A stretch of 64,000 nucleotides of DNA. Source: Chitinophaga sp. S165 (GTDB lineage Bacteria; Bacteroidota; Bacteroidia; Chitinophagales; Chitinophagaceae). This document shows, one piece after another, positions 51,501 through 61,600 of this stretch. The stretch's first letter is position 1, and each line of letters starts with the position of its first letter. Made by a program: the position numbers and the translations under genes. The stretch lies in NCBI RefSeq assembly GCF_003182155.1, contig NZ_QGTG01000001.1, positions 372,001 to 436,000 on the forward strand. The letters are read 5' to 3'. The notes below the pieces were generated by a model. That model searched no databases and was not told the origin of the DNA. It saw only the letters and a program-made list of their open reading frames with translations.

Positions 51501-52559
51501 AAAGACGCTACCGGCTGTATCACGGGTATTACTACTACGCTGACCTCTTTATACCCATCATTATCTGCGACAGCAGCTATTACAGATGTGAACTGTTATG
51601 GCGAATCAAATGGCGCCTTGCGGATCACAGTAAGCGGTGGTGATGGTATCTATGCCTACCAATGGAATACACCTGCCATCGCCGGAACAGGAGCAGAGAA
51701 TATTGCAGCAGGCGATTATGATGTTACTGTTACTGATAGCAAAGGCTGCAAACAAGTACTTACTTATACCGTATCTCAACCGGAACCATTAGAACTAGCG
51801 ATCACCGCTCCGCCCGTATGTGACGGACTGAGTGATGGCAGTATCAGCGCACTTATAACAGGCGGTACTACACCTTACCAGTATAGCCTTGACCACAGCA
51901 GCTGGTTGCCCGCAGGCACGTTCTCCGGACTGCCTTCCGGCAATTATCATATTGCTGTACAGGATGCACATCATTGTGCTGTGGAGCAGGATGTAACACT
52001 CGCCAAAGCGAATGTTAAACCCGATATCAATTTCTTGGTGGCTTCCCGCAAGAATGCCTTTGATACCCTTGTCATCAAGGAGATCAACGTACCTGCACCC
52101 GATAATGTAAGCTGGAGTTATCATCCGGCAGCAATATCCCTCGGCGGTGAAAATGGTAGTCCGCTTATTAAATTCACTGATTCTGGTACTTACTGGGTCG
52201 AAATGGCGGCCACATTTGGTAGCTGCACTTATACCCTGCGTAAAGAACTGGAGATAGGTGTTTATGACCCCAATGCAGGACCAGGTTATAGTGTACCTGT
52301 ACATGTTATAGACACGGTCACACTCTCTCCCAATCCAAACAATGGTAACTTCAACTTTAAAATAAAACTCAACAGGAAACAGCAGATAGTCGCCTATGTA
52401 TATGATATGAACGGTATCATAGCCGGTAAGAAGCAATATGCGCCGACATTACAGGTGGATGATTCATTTGTTGTCGGAGGTAGTGTAACAGGCACATTCA
52501 TCCTCAGAATTATTACTGAAAGCGAGAGTAAAGACGTAAGGTTTATTATTTCAAGATAG
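48552..52559 (+). CDS. SprB-repeat surface protein with T9SS sorting domain (paralogue 1)
   Basis: The 1,335-residue protein has an N-terminal export signal whose hydrophobic part ends IWSCLSPGKTMAQ; ATG 48600 would give a classical signal peptide, 48552 is kept to match the paralogue. A unique region (about 45-290) is followed by about nine SprB-type repeats, each with a Cys near its start and a G-rich centre, such as VGCYNGNDGTIEV, ISCYGETDARI, ISCKGNDNGFAQI and VNCYGESNGALRI. A linker and a T9SS type A sorting domain (LSPNPNNGNFNF, then FILRIITESE) end the protein. SprB repeats occur in gliding and surface adhesins of Bacteroidota. The next gene is a tandem paralogue. Attachment to surfaces or polysaccharide is inferred. 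Confidence 0.85.
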   Translation: MNPGTITRMSLRYVLFMKYPARIVFLFIMIWSCLSPGKTMAQVYPYPVVDVYVFVETSTSTGSLLYIDGANSDKHPLDFIGSNGGNYIYKATDVQFPITQIQWQGLGVDYLTIISSSNESGSRNWMYPMTEAAADNGNINMDLPSYTCTRYDMSMPVGSFRARFMIVMPALSPLQSTFLNKTICADEFIYLTSYNNVWAYSDDFLKKTVEWEYQVNGGAWVTMPSTAEDLTQFTPADLIPAVRTGKRTLRFHYRFKMNYRSGDYYSAWSAPSDPIEILPAAPRLTNTNLIDTIPSCKTTGTGSVHIAGSAISSGFADMKWLLRPNVVTGPCDPTDPNSNCGDIDRQSDGVVPVSGGIDIQGLTANTYSLWILNPGENEGNCFTPYTIKIRGLDTLSVSEDMGQHKNVGCYNGNDGTIEVVAAGANTNGNYTFTLLRNDTLIADSVPGTGNRIRWDNLRAATYKVQVKNSTCNTEAAATGDIVISQPAFVTAYLVADSPRCASPGDGSIDIQAGAIGGSVANYAFRLYRNDSLFSESGPVNGSRYKFTDLPGGTYKAEVVNNDVNCPGWDSTVTLRPLIPLTLNIAPVDSIKCFGGTDGKLVCTAIGGSELYEYILSKDGIAVETNITGTFEGLSAGDYIVTLKNQNNTCNDRDIQHISIFQRAPLEVDPVQTPISCYGETDARINALVKGGSGSYHYNWQQLENNNWVTGPYWYPADTLIKELSAGTYRVIITDNKATGCSVTSAESIVNIATEVKINSITVHDAVCLADGAHIDMTGTGGTGNYLCEWSANGGNYTAFTDTTDINTAGNYRLRLSDGHGCTVNAPATYDISLPSAPIGFTYKLSDYAGFNISCKGNDNGFAQITATGGNGGNYNGYMYSLDDHPYGTNPLIEHITAGTHYLHVKDGRGCIVTHEINMTEPAAVLALTITSQEHNGCGADPIGNITVAPQGGSSPYTYAIDDKPWQIDPVFNGLIAEDYNLSVKDATGCITGITTTLTSLYPSLSATAAITDVNCYGESNGALRITVSGGDGIYAYQWNTPAIAGTGAENIAAGDYDVTVTDSKGCKQVLTYTVSQPEPLELAITAPPVCDGLSDGSISALITGGTTPYQYSLDHSSWLPAGTFSGLPSGNYHIAVQDAHHCAVEQDVTLAKANVKPDINFLVASRKNAFDTLVIKEINVPAPDNVSWSYHPAAISLGGENGSPLIKFTDSGTYWVEMAATFGSCTYTLRKELEIGVYDPNAGPGYSVPVHVIDTVTLSPNPNNGNFNFKIKLNRKQQIVAYVYDMNGIIAGKKQYAPTLQVDDSFVVGGSVTGTFILRIITESESKDVRFIISR

Positions 52560-52639
52560 CCGATAAACAGCTAAAGCACTTTTTATATCACTGTGTACTA
52601 GTACTTCAATCAATGAATACAAATATTGATTGCCAGGTA

Positions 52640-52667
52640 CTTGCATTACACAGTGATATTATTTTTC
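52640..52667 (+). promoter_or_regulatory. Promoter of second SprB-repeat gene
   Basis: CTTG (52640-52643) and TATTTTTC (52660-52667) are 16 bases apart at the position matching the first gene's promoter. The block GTGATATTAT followed by TTTTCTTTCTATGT is shared with the first copy except for one base. Confidence 0.45.
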
Positions 52668-52740
52668 TTTCTATGTGTTCGATAGCTTATATTTAGGTTG
52701 ATTTGCTTAAAACAGTACACCGAATATACGCTGTTACCCT

Positions 52741-55700
52741 ATGTCTGTACATCATTCGAGCCCTTATACCTTTACACGGTTATTCCCGTCGACTTTATCG
52801 TCATGTCGTTTATTCCGCACCGCATATACTGCACGGATTATTTTGTTGATTGCTTTGATATGGTCCTGCTTATCGCCCGGCAAGGCAAAGGCACAGGAAT
52901 ATCATCCTTTAGTTGATGTTTTTCTGATCTTCCAGGACGTTAGCAGTGCCTTGTATCCTGTCGGTATTAACGAGCAAATATATTATCCCGGCTTTTATGC
53001 TATGAACGGCCGCCACCGTTTATATAAAGCAACAGGTGTCACGTACCCTTTTAATGGTATAACCTACCTGGGTGCCGGCGTTGAATATTGGCCGGTGATA
53101 ATGACACCGGAAGACTGGGGGGCAGGGTCAACATATTATCCCGTCGTAGAGAGCGAATTGGGGAACAATAATTTTCTCACCAGCCTGCCGGCATATAAGG
53201 TTACACCGCTTGTTAATGGAACGCCCGACCCGTCCTTAGCGGTAGTAACCCGTTTTGCCATCCCCATGGTCACACCCGCTCCGCTTCAGAGTACTTCCTT
53301 CAATAAAACGATCTGCGCGAATCAGTCAGTAAACTTTACAGTTGCTGGTAGCACAGTTGGCTCGTCAGATAGATTCATGACAAAAACGGTAGAATGGCAA
53401 TATTCGCTTAATGGCGGTGGCTGGCAGAACATGTACGAAACTATTGTAGAAGCCAGGATCACTATTCCTGCTGACGAGATCCCGGAAACGCGTACTGGCA
53501 AGCAGATGGTAAGATTCCAGTACCGTTACAAAATAAAATATGAATCGCTTAGTCTCCCAATGTATTCTCCCTATAGCCCGCCTTCCGATCCTATAGAGAT
53601 CCTTCCTGCGGCGCCCAGGCTCACCAGTCTTAATGCGATCGATGAAAAAGCTTCCTGTAAAGGAAAGGAGACCGGTGCTATCTCCATCCCCGGTAGCGCT
53701 ATTATCAGCGGGTCTTCGCAAATGAAATGGTTGTTACGTCCTAATATAGTTACCGGTCCTTGTGACCCAAGCGACCCGAATTCAAATTGTGGCGATATCG
53801 ATAGATGGAGTGACGGAGAGGTGCCCGTTGCAGGCGGTATCAATATCCAGGGACTGGCCGCAAATACATATACACTCTGGATATTGAACCCGGGCCAGAA
53901 TGAAGGAAACTGTTTTACGCCTTATACGATCGTTGTTCCCGGATTGGACGAACTGAAAGTTGCTGAAGATGTAGGTCAGCATAAAAATGTAAGCTGTTAT
54001 AACGGCAACGACGGCACGATACAGGTTACAGCTACCGGCGCAGACCCCGATGGCTTGTATACCTTTACGCTGTTATATAACAGCCAGATCATTGAAGATA
54101 ACCTGCCGGGAACAGGGAAAACCAAACGTTGGGATAACCTGCGTCCAGGCACCTACAAGGTCCAGGTAAGGAATAGTACCTGTAATACGGAAGTACCTGT
54201 CACGGGAGATATTATCATTACTCAGCCGCCACTTGTAAACGGCTACCTGGTAGGCGCCTCGCCATTGTGCGCTTCTCCCGGTGATGGCAGTATCGATATA
54301 CAGGCCAGTGCAACCGGAGGAACCGTGGCGCATTATGCATTTAATCTTTACCGTAATGATACCTTATTACTGACATCCGGCCCTGTTACTACAGATCGTT
54401 ATAAGTTTACTGATCTGCCGGGTGGTATCTATAAAGCAGAAGTGCTCAACGGTGATATCAATTGTCCCGGTTGGGATAGTACCGTTATACTAAGCACGCT
54501 CATACCACTTACCGTTAACATCGCGCCTGTGGACTCTATTAATTGTTTCGGTGGAAATGATGGTAGCCTGGTATGCACTGCTATTGGTGGTTCAGGACAA
54601 TACGATTACACGCTGTCAAAAGATAACGTTCCGCTTACCACAAATACTACCGGTACTTTCTCCGGATTGACTGCAGGTAATTATACCGTCTCTGTTAAGA
54701 ATCAGGGTAATACCTGTGACGACAGGGCCGATAAGATCATTCCTGTCTTTCAGCGTGCGCCGCTGGAAGTAACCCTGGAACAGACGCCGATCAGTTGTTA
54801 TGGTGAAACAGATGCATTGATCAAAGCAGTGGTAAATGGCGGTTCTGGTAATTATAGCTATAACTGGCAGGAACTGAAGAATGGTACCTGGACCGATAAT
54901 ACCCGCTGGTTCAGCACTGATACACAAATTAAAGACTTAACTGCTGGCACTTACCGTGTGATTATTACTGATAATAAGGCAACAGGATGTACCATAACAT
55001 CCACCGAAAGCATCGTTCAGATTGCAACTGAAGTGAAGATCGCCGGTATCACAGTACATGATGCCGTATGTCTTGCAGAGGGCGCACACATCGATATGAC
55101 GGGCACAGGAGGTACAGGCGTTTATTTATATGAATGGTCGCTCGACGGCGGACGAACATACGCTCCCTTTACCGCTACCACCGACATTCATACAGCAGGT
55201 ACTTATAAACTTCGTTTGTCAGATGGTCACGGATGTACGGTGAATGCTCCTGCAACCTACGAGATCATTCTGCCATCAGCACCAGTTAACTTCACGTATA
55301 CATTGTCTGATTATGTAGGCTTTAACATATCCTGCAAAGGCAATGATAACGGTTTTGCACAGATAACAGCTACAGGTGGCAACGGTGGTAACTATAATGG
55401 GTATATGTTTTCGTTGGATAATGATCCTTATAGTACAAACCCTCTTGTTGAGCACATTACTGCAGGTACCCATTATCTCCATGTAAAGGATGGACGTGGC
55501 TGTATCGTTACAAAGCAGATCAATATGACGGAACCTGCTGCTATACTGGGATTAACAGTCAGCAGTAAAGAACACGGAGGTTGCGGTGCAGATCCTATCG
55601 GACAGATCACTGTGTCTCCGGATGGCGGTACTTCGCCATATACATACGCTATTGATGGCAAGCCCTGGCAGAACGATCCTGTGTTCAATGATCTCATTGC

Positions 55701-56781
55701 AAATGATTATCAACTTCGTATAAAAGACGCAGCAGGTTGTATTACAGATATCACCATAACACTTACTTCCCGGTATCCATCTTTATCTTCTACGGCAGAT
55801 ATCACAGCGGTGAACTGCTACGGAGAATCTAACGGCGCATTACAGATACAGGTGAGTGGGGGAGATGGCATTTATAGCTACCAATGGAATACAGCCGCTA
55901 TCTCCGGTACAGGTGCAGGAAATCTTACAGCAGGCGATTATACCGTTACTGTTACAGATAGTAAAGGTTGCAAACAGGTACTTACTTATACTGTTTCACA
56001 ACCGGAACCAGTAGAGCTACAGGTCACAGCGCCTCCTGTGTGTGACGGATTAAGTGATGGAACTATTAGTGCACTTGTAACAGGCGGTACTACCCCTTAC
56101 CAGTATAGTCTTGATCACGGCAGCTGGCAGGATGCAGGTACCTTCTCCGGACTGACGGCCGGCAATTACCATATTGCTGTACAGGATGCCCATAACTGCG
56201 CTGTAAACCAGGACGTAATACTCAGTAAAGCCAACACCAAACCTGATATCAACTTCCTGGTGGCTTCCCGCAGGAATGCCTTCGATACACTTGTCATCAA
56301 GGAGATCAATGTACCTGCACCCGATCAGGTGAGCTGGAGTTATGATCCTGCAGCTGTACTACTCGGGATTGAAAACGGTACTCCGCTTATTAAATTCACT
56401 GATCCGGGAAATTACTGGGTAGAGATGGCGGCTACATTCGGTTCCTGTACTTACACATTGCGTAAAGAACTTGAGATAGGAAAATATGATCCGAATGCGG
56501 GGCCAGGTTACACCATGCCTGTACATGTAATAGACACGGTGACATTGTCACCTAATCCTAACAACGGTAATTTCAACTTTAAAATAAAACTCAACAGGAA
56601 ACAGCAGATCGTTGCTTACGTATATGATATGAATGGTATTATCGCAGGTAAGAAGCAATATGCACCGACATTACAGGTGGATGATTCATTCTCTGTAGGA
56701 GGAACGACCACAGGCACATTCATTTTCAGAATTATTACAGAAAGTGAAAGTAAGGATGTGAGGTTTATTATATCGAGGTAA
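52741..56781 (+). CDS. SprB-repeat surface protein with T9SS sorting domain (paralogue 2)
   Basis: The 1,346-residue protein parallels its left neighbour: a long basic leader, a hydrophobic signal ending WSCLSPGKAKAQ, a divergent region (about 53-300), nine or so SprB-type repeats (VSCYNGNDGTIQV, INCFGGNDGSLVC, ISCYGETDALI, VNCYGESNGALQI) and a T9SS type A domain identical over long stretches to the first. ATG 52741 is the only usable start because the equivalent of ATG 48600 is absent, giving an unusually long n-region of about 30 residues. The near-identical end and divergent front suggest shared secretion with different binding faces. No neighbour gives the ligand. Confidence 0.85.
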   Translation: MSVHHSSPYTFTRLFPSTLSSCRLFRTAYTARIILLIALIWSCLSPGKAKAQEYHPLVDVFLIFQDVSSALYPVGINEQIYYPGFYAMNGRHRLYKATGVTYPFNGITYLGAGVEYWPVIMTPEDWGAGSTYYPVVESELGNNNFLTSLPAYKVTPLVNGTPDPSLAVVTRFAIPMVTPAPLQSTSFNKTICANQSVNFTVAGSTVGSSDRFMTKTVEWQYSLNGGGWQNMYETIVEARITIPADEIPETRTGKQMVRFQYRYKIKYESLSLPMYSPYSPPSDPIEILPAAPRLTSLNAIDEKASCKGKETGAISIPGSAIISGSSQMKWLLRPNIVTGPCDPSDPNSNCGDIDRWSDGEVPVAGGINIQGLAANTYTLWILNPGQNEGNCFTPYTIVVPGLDELKVAEDVGQHKNVSCYNGNDGTIQVTATGADPDGLYTFTLLYNSQIIEDNLPGTGKTKRWDNLRPGTYKVQVRNSTCNTEVPVTGDIIITQPPLVNGYLVGASPLCASPGDGSIDIQASATGGTVAHYAFNLYRNDTLLLTSGPVTTDRYKFTDLPGGIYKAEVLNGDINCPGWDSTVILSTLIPLTVNIAPVDSINCFGGNDGSLVCTAIGGSGQYDYTLSKDNVPLTTNTTGTFSGLTAGNYTVSVKNQGNTCDDRADKIIPVFQRAPLEVTLEQTPISCYGETDALIKAVVNGGSGNYSYNWQELKNGTWTDNTRWFSTDTQIKDLTAGTYRVIITDNKATGCTITSTESIVQIATEVKIAGITVHDAVCLAEGAHIDMTGTGGTGVYLYEWSLDGGRTYAPFTATTDIHTAGTYKLRLSDGHGCTVNAPATYEIILPSAPVNFTYTLSDYVGFNISCKGNDNGFAQITATGGNGGNYNGYMFSLDNDPYSTNPLVEHITAGTHYLHVKDGRGCIVTKQINMTEPAAILGLTVSSKEHGGCGADPIGQITVSPDGGTSPYTYAIDGKPWQNDPVFNDLIANDYQLRIKDAAGCITDITITLTSRYPSLSSTADITAVNCYGESNGALQIQVSGGDGIYSYQWNTAAISGTGAGNLTAGDYTVTVTDSKGCKQVLTYTVSQPEPVELQVTAPPVCDGLSDGTISALVTGGTTPYQYSLDHGSWQDAGTFSGLTAGNYHIAVQDAHNCAVNQDVILSKANTKPDINFLVASRRNAFDTLVIKEINVPAPDQVSWSYDPAAVLLGIENGTPLIKFTDPGNYWVEMAATFGSCTYTLRKELEIGKYDPNAGPGYTMPVHVIDTVTLSPNPNNGNFNFKIKLNRKQQIVAYVYDMNGIIAGKKQYAPTLQVDDSFSVGGTTTGTFIFRIITESESKDVRFIISR

Positions 56782-56886
56782 TTGCAGTGAAAAGCTATGG
56801 TGTTATCTTTGTTGCCATTTTAAAAGAGCTTGACTCCTGTTGATGGTGTTGTTATTATTTGCAGGGTTATAAGTATTGAACCGAAT

Positions 56887-57273
56887 ATGAAAGATAAGAT
56901 CATAGGGTATACCTATTTGACCGTACTTGCACTTATAGTATTTTTCCTGCTGTATTGGATTGCAGGCGTGATTGCGGTAAAGGTAAGCCATCGTTATACT
57001 ATCGGTGCTACTAAAGGAATTGTAAGCTCTTCAAGAGGCTCGGTTGATGTATGTTTTGAATTTAGTGTTAAAGGGAAACTGTACCGCCATCAGCATGGCG
57101 GTTCTATTGATAAAAAGGAGAGAGTGGGCAGTTATTTCCTGGTGCGTTACGTGTCCTTCTTTCCACGATGGTCAGAAATGGACTTTTCTATAGCTGTTGA
57201 TACATCTGTAATTAAGCCGCCCTTTGATGGATGGGAGGAGATGCCGGAAGAACTCAAAAAAAAAACTAACTAA
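56887..57273 (+). CDS. Small membrane-anchored protein of unknown function
   Basis: I start at ATG 56887 (MKDKIIGYTYLTVLALIVFF), 128 residues; an ATG further up would add a poorly structured leader. One strong membrane helix (about 8-30) is followed by a soluble domain of about 95 residues with beta-strand character (VDVCFEFSVKGKLYRH, FLVRYVSFFPRWSEMDF) and a charged tail. The pattern of a helix followed by a small SH3-like barrel suggests an envelope domain exposed to the cytoplasm or periplasm. I do not recognise a family. It lies 105 bases after the second SprB gene and 100 before the TlpA-type gene, on the same strand, so cotranscription is possible but not shown. Confidence 0.6.
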   Translation: MKDKIIGYTYLTVLALIVFFLLYWIAGVIAVKVSHRYTIGATKGIVSSSRGSVDVCFEFSVKGKLYRHQHGGSIDKKERVGSYFLVRYVSFFPRWSEMDFSIAVDTSVIKPPFDGWEEMPEELKKKTN

Positions 57274-57373
57274 TGCCGGATCTGTCATAAAAAGGAGGTA
57301 TATGTTAGAACCCCGGTAATTGTAGTTGCGTAATTACAATAATAGTCTTATAATTGTTGGAGTTATATACGTT

Positions 57374-58492
57374 ATGAATAATTCCATTAAATCTTTAAGG
57401 CAGGTTTTGTTATGTATGTTGATGTTGATTTGTGCCAGTATCCACGCGCAGGACAGGTCAGCTCCTGGTTTTGTGCTCACAGGCAATATAAGTGGAGCGC
57501 AAGATGGCGCCAGGGTTGTATTGGTGGACATCGAAGGGCAAAAGATCATTGATTCTGCCTTAACCCAAAATGGCGCCTTTACTTTAAAAGGTCATGTTAC
57601 AGAACCTACAGGCTGTTGGATACAATGCGCGGGCGAATATGCAATCGTTCAGGTCGAAAATGTAGCAATGACCTTCAAGTCGCCGCTTAAAGCCATGAAA
57701 TTGAATTATACTGCCCAGGGCGGAAGGGAGCAATCATTGCAAAATGAGTTAAATAACCTGCAGCGCAGTTATGAAAGCACTTATACCAGTGCGCTTGATA
57801 GTCTGAACAACAAACTATACGGTAGTAAGGAAGAAAGAGCGCGGTTGATTAAGATCTTCAATGAGGCACAAGACACGTACTCAGATATTTATGTAGCGTT
57901 TGGTCGCAGACACATCGACTCATACCTCGGGCTGGACATTGTATACCGGAATCGTAAACTAATTTCTAAAGACTCCGTCATGCTGTTGTACAACAATTTG
58001 CCGGAAACGCTTAAAAAAACTGCTAAAGCGAATGCTTTAAAAATTTATGCCAGTGAAAGACTGGCACAAATTGGTGAACAGTTCACGGATTTTGAAGTAC
58101 GTTCCATCCAGGGCGAACCTTTCAAACTTTCAGATCTTAAGGGCAAATATATCTACCTGGCGTTCGGAAGCTTGTACTGCGGTCCCTGCCGCAAAGAGAA
58201 CAAGGAAATAGCCAAAATATATGGAACACTTCGCAAGCAAATGAATATTGTGAACTTCTCATTGGATCTTAACCGGAATGACTGGGAGGCAGCCGCGCGG
58301 GAAGATGGGATCGTATGGTATAATGTATCGGATATGATGGGTACGACAGGAAAAATAAAAACGCTTTATGATGTCCAGGGAATGCCGACATCTTTCTTAA
58401 TCGATCCTAAAGGAGTGATCATTGAACGCTTTGACGGCTATCAGGAGGAAAATATTAAGAAGATAACAAGCATAGTTTTAAAGAAAGAATAG
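57374..58492 (+). CDS. TlpA-family thiol-disulfide protein with DUF4369-like N-terminus
   Basis: The start is ATG 57374 (MNNSIKSLRQVLLCMLM), a clean signal peptide ending SIHAQD; a TTG further up is less likely. The 372-residue protein has an N-terminal DUF4369-like beta domain (VLTGNISGAQDGARVVLVD, about 30-120), a helical linker (about 125-240) and a C-terminal thioredoxin domain with FGSLYCGPCRKEN (redox CxxC about 269-272) and the cis-Pro region GMPTSFLIDPKG. Such proteins are common in Bacteroidota envelopes and act in disulfide reduction. It ends 95 bases before a strong terminator. The partner is unknown. Confidence 0.85.
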   Translation: MNNSIKSLRQVLLCMLMLICASIHAQDRSAPGFVLTGNISGAQDGARVVLVDIEGQKIIDSALTQNGAFTLKGHVTEPTGCWIQCAGEYAIVQVENVAMTFKSPLKAMKLNYTAQGGREQSLQNELNNLQRSYESTYTSALDSLNNKLYGSKEERARLIKIFNEAQDTYSDIYVAFGRRHIDSYLGLDIVYRNRKLISKDSVMLLYNNLPETLKKTAKANALKIYASERLAQIGEQFTDFEVRSIQGEPFKLSDLKGKYIYLAFGSLYCGPCRKENKEIAKIYGTLRKQMNIVNFSLDLNRNDWEAAAREDGIVWYNVSDMMGTTGKIKTLYDVQGMPTSFLIDPKGVIIERFDGYQEENIKKITSIVLKKE

Positions 58493-58586
58493 CATACTGT
58501 TATAATTGTAATCAACAATATCATCAAATAGAAGGAGCCGCAATTGCTTTTGATGCGGAGCCTGTGTTTGACAATATTAATAAGAA

Positions 58587-58626
58587 AAGCCGCCTCAATT
58601 AATTATTGAGACGGCTTCTTTTTTTT
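58587..58626 (+). terminator. Strong bidirectional terminator after TlpA-type gene
   Basis: AAGCCG-C-CTCAAT and ATTGAG-A-CGGCTT form a stem of six plus six pairs with one mismatch and a TAATT loop, followed by eight T residues on the plus strand (58619-58626) and a T-rich tract on the minus strand. It separates the TlpA-type gene from the convergent RND operon. Confidence 0.85.
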
Positions 58627-58639
58627 CGCACAGTACCAA

Positions 58640-61600
58640 TCAATCCATTTTCTGTCCTACCTTTCTGTAACCCAGGTAGAAGAACAATGGGAACACCAGC
58701 AGCGTGAGTATGGTGGCAGTGATCAAGCCACCGATTACTACGATCGCCAAAGGTTTGGAAGTCTCAGAACCAATACCCCTGGATAACGCTGCTGGCAATA
58801 AGCCGATAGCTGCCATCAACGCCGTCATGACCACCGGGCGTACTCTCGTACGTACGCCATCACGTATTGCTATTTCAAGAGTGTGATGATTAAATTCACG
58901 CCGCTTCACCATCTGCATATTATTCTTGAATACCGATATCAGTATTACGCCGTTTTGTATACAGATACCGAACAATGCAATGAACCCGATACCGGCAGAG
59001 ATACTGAAGTTAGTACCCGTTATCAGCAATGCGGCAATCCCCCCGATAATTGCAAATGGTACGTTTAATAAAACCATCCCTGCGTCCTTTACGTTTCCGA
59101 ACATGATGAACAGGATCAGGAAAATGATCAGGAGGCTGATAGGCACTACCTGCGTCAGGCGTTTGGTTGCACGCTGCTGGTTTTCGAAGTCGCCAGCCCA
59201 CTGCATTTCATAGCCCTTATCCAGTTTTACTTGTTTATCGACTTTGCCCTGTGCTTCTGCAATAACGCTTCCCATATCACGTCCGCGGATAGAGAATTTA
59301 ACGGCCGTATACCGTCTGTTATCGTCCCTGAAAATAATGCTCGGTCCCGTCAATGTCCGGATCGTGGCAATGTTCTTAATAGGCACCCTGGCGCCGCGTA
59401 GGGTAGGGACCATTAAATTACTGATTGCTTCTGCGTTGTTGCGGTATTTCTCTTCATAACGTAAACGCAACTGGAATTTGCGCTCTCCCTCGTAAATTTG
59501 CGTAATAGCCTTACCGCCGATCGCCATTTCAATGATAGCGTTCGCGTCTGCTGTAGTAACGCCATAAAGGGCCATTTTATTTTCATCAAGGTCAATTCTC
59601 ATTTCAGGTTGACCGATATTTCTGATAACACCCAGATCTTCAACACCCTCTATCTTTTTCATGATATCATATACCTGGTTCGCTTTAGCTTCCGTATATG
59701 TCAGACTGTCCCCGTAGATCTTCACACAAAGCGATCCCTTAACTCCCGATACCGCTTCTTCCACGTTATCCATGATCGGTTGCGAGAAGTTCAGGTTCAC
59801 TCCAGGATATACTTCCAGCTGCTTCTGCATCTTATCGATCAGCTCTTCTTTCGTCATCCCGCTTTTCCATTGCTTCTTCGGATAGATATCCACATGGAAC
59901 TCAATGTTATAAAAACCTGTAGCATCGGTACCGTCGTTCGGACGGCCTGTCTGAGACATCACCTGTTTCACTTCCGGAAATGCCAGGATAATGCGGCGCA
60001 TCTTGTTAGCCAATACTTTGGATTCATCCAGCGAAACGCTCAGCGGACAAGTGGCCCTGATATAGATCGCACCTTCATCCAGTTCAGGCAGGAACTCACT
60101 TCCCAGGAACTTGAAACTGAAAAGGCCGACAACTACCAGTGCACCTGCTATAATGAGTGACAGGCGTTTATTACGATAAGTGCGGGAGAAGAGCTTCATC
60201 ACACCATTTGTGATCCACTCGACAAATACATTGTGTTTCTCCCTTACGTTCTTCCGCAACAGGATACTGCTTAATAATGGTATCAGTGTAAGCGTGAGCA
60301 GCAATGCGCCCAGCAATGCAAACCCTAATGTCCAGGCCAGGGGAGAGAACATTTTACCTTCCACTTTCTCGAAAGAGAAGATAGGTAGTAAACCGGCAAT
60401 GATGATCAGTTTGGAGAAGAAGATCGCCTTACCCAGTTCTCCGCCGGTGTTCTTGATAAGCCCCAGTTTAGACAGCTTGTTGAATCGCTCCATCCCCAGC
60501 TGATGCTGCTTATGGTCAAGCAATACAAAGATCCCTTCCACCATCACAACGGCGCCGTCAATGATGATACCGAAGTCAATCGCCCCCATCGATAACAGGT
60601 TAGCCGACATGCCTTTCAACGTCAGACAGATGAATGCAAACAACAATGCCAGCGGTATCACAATAGCAACGATCACGGTAGTACGCCAGTCGGCCATGAA
60701 CAGGAACACGATCACCGTTACAAAGATGATCCCCTCCAGCATGTTATGTAACACGGTATGTGTGGCGAATTCTATCAGGTTATCACGATTGTAGAACGTG
60801 TTGATCTTCACATCGGCAGGCAATACCTTTGCATTCAGATAATCGATCCTTTCCTGTACACGTTTGATCACATCGCTGGGGTTCTCGCCCTTGCGCATCA
60901 CAATGATGCCTTCCACTACATCGTTCTGTTTATCACGGCCCACCTGGCCCAGGCGGGGCAATGCCGACACGTCCACCTGCGCAATATCCTTCACCAGGAT
61001 AGGCGTATTGTTAATGTTGTCGACAATGATATTCCCGATCTCTTCCGCATTGTTCAGCAGCCCGATACCGCGCACAACATAAGCCTGCGAATTGTCTACG
61101 ATCACATCACCGCCTACATTGATATTACTTTTGGAGATCGCATTGTAAACATCCAGGGGCGTAATATCATACGAAGCCAGCTTCTGCGGATTGACAGTGA
61201 TCTCGTACGTTTTCACTTCACCACCAAAGCTTACTACGTCACCAACACCGGGAACATTCAGCAGGCGGCGTTCTATCACCCAGTCCTGGAGTGTTTTCAA
61301 TTCCTTAACGGTTTTGGTTTTACTGTCCAGCGTATAACGGAAGATCTCTCCCGTAGGCCCTGTAGGTGGCTGTACATCCGGTTCTGCACCATCGGGTACC
61401 TCCACGTCGCGCAGCATGTTGTTGACCTGCTGACGGGCAAAGGCATCATCTACATTATCATCAAAGATCACTTTCACTACCGATAGTCCGAATACAGTGG
61501 TAGAACGTACTGACGTCTTTTTCTGTACCGGGTTCATGGCTATTTCAATGGGGACCGTCACAAACTTCTCCACTTCTTCGGCACTTCTGCCAGGCCATTG

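Larger units (their letters stand above)
48448..56781 (+). repeat. Tandem duplication of promoter plus SprB-repeat gene
   Basis: Two units, 48448-52559 and 52653-56781, align over the promoter core (24-base block with one mismatch), the signal peptide end and the whole repeat region, with the C-terminal sorting domain nearly identical. The first 250 residues are most divergent. The 93 bases between them contain no repeated insertion sequence. Confidence 0.8.
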
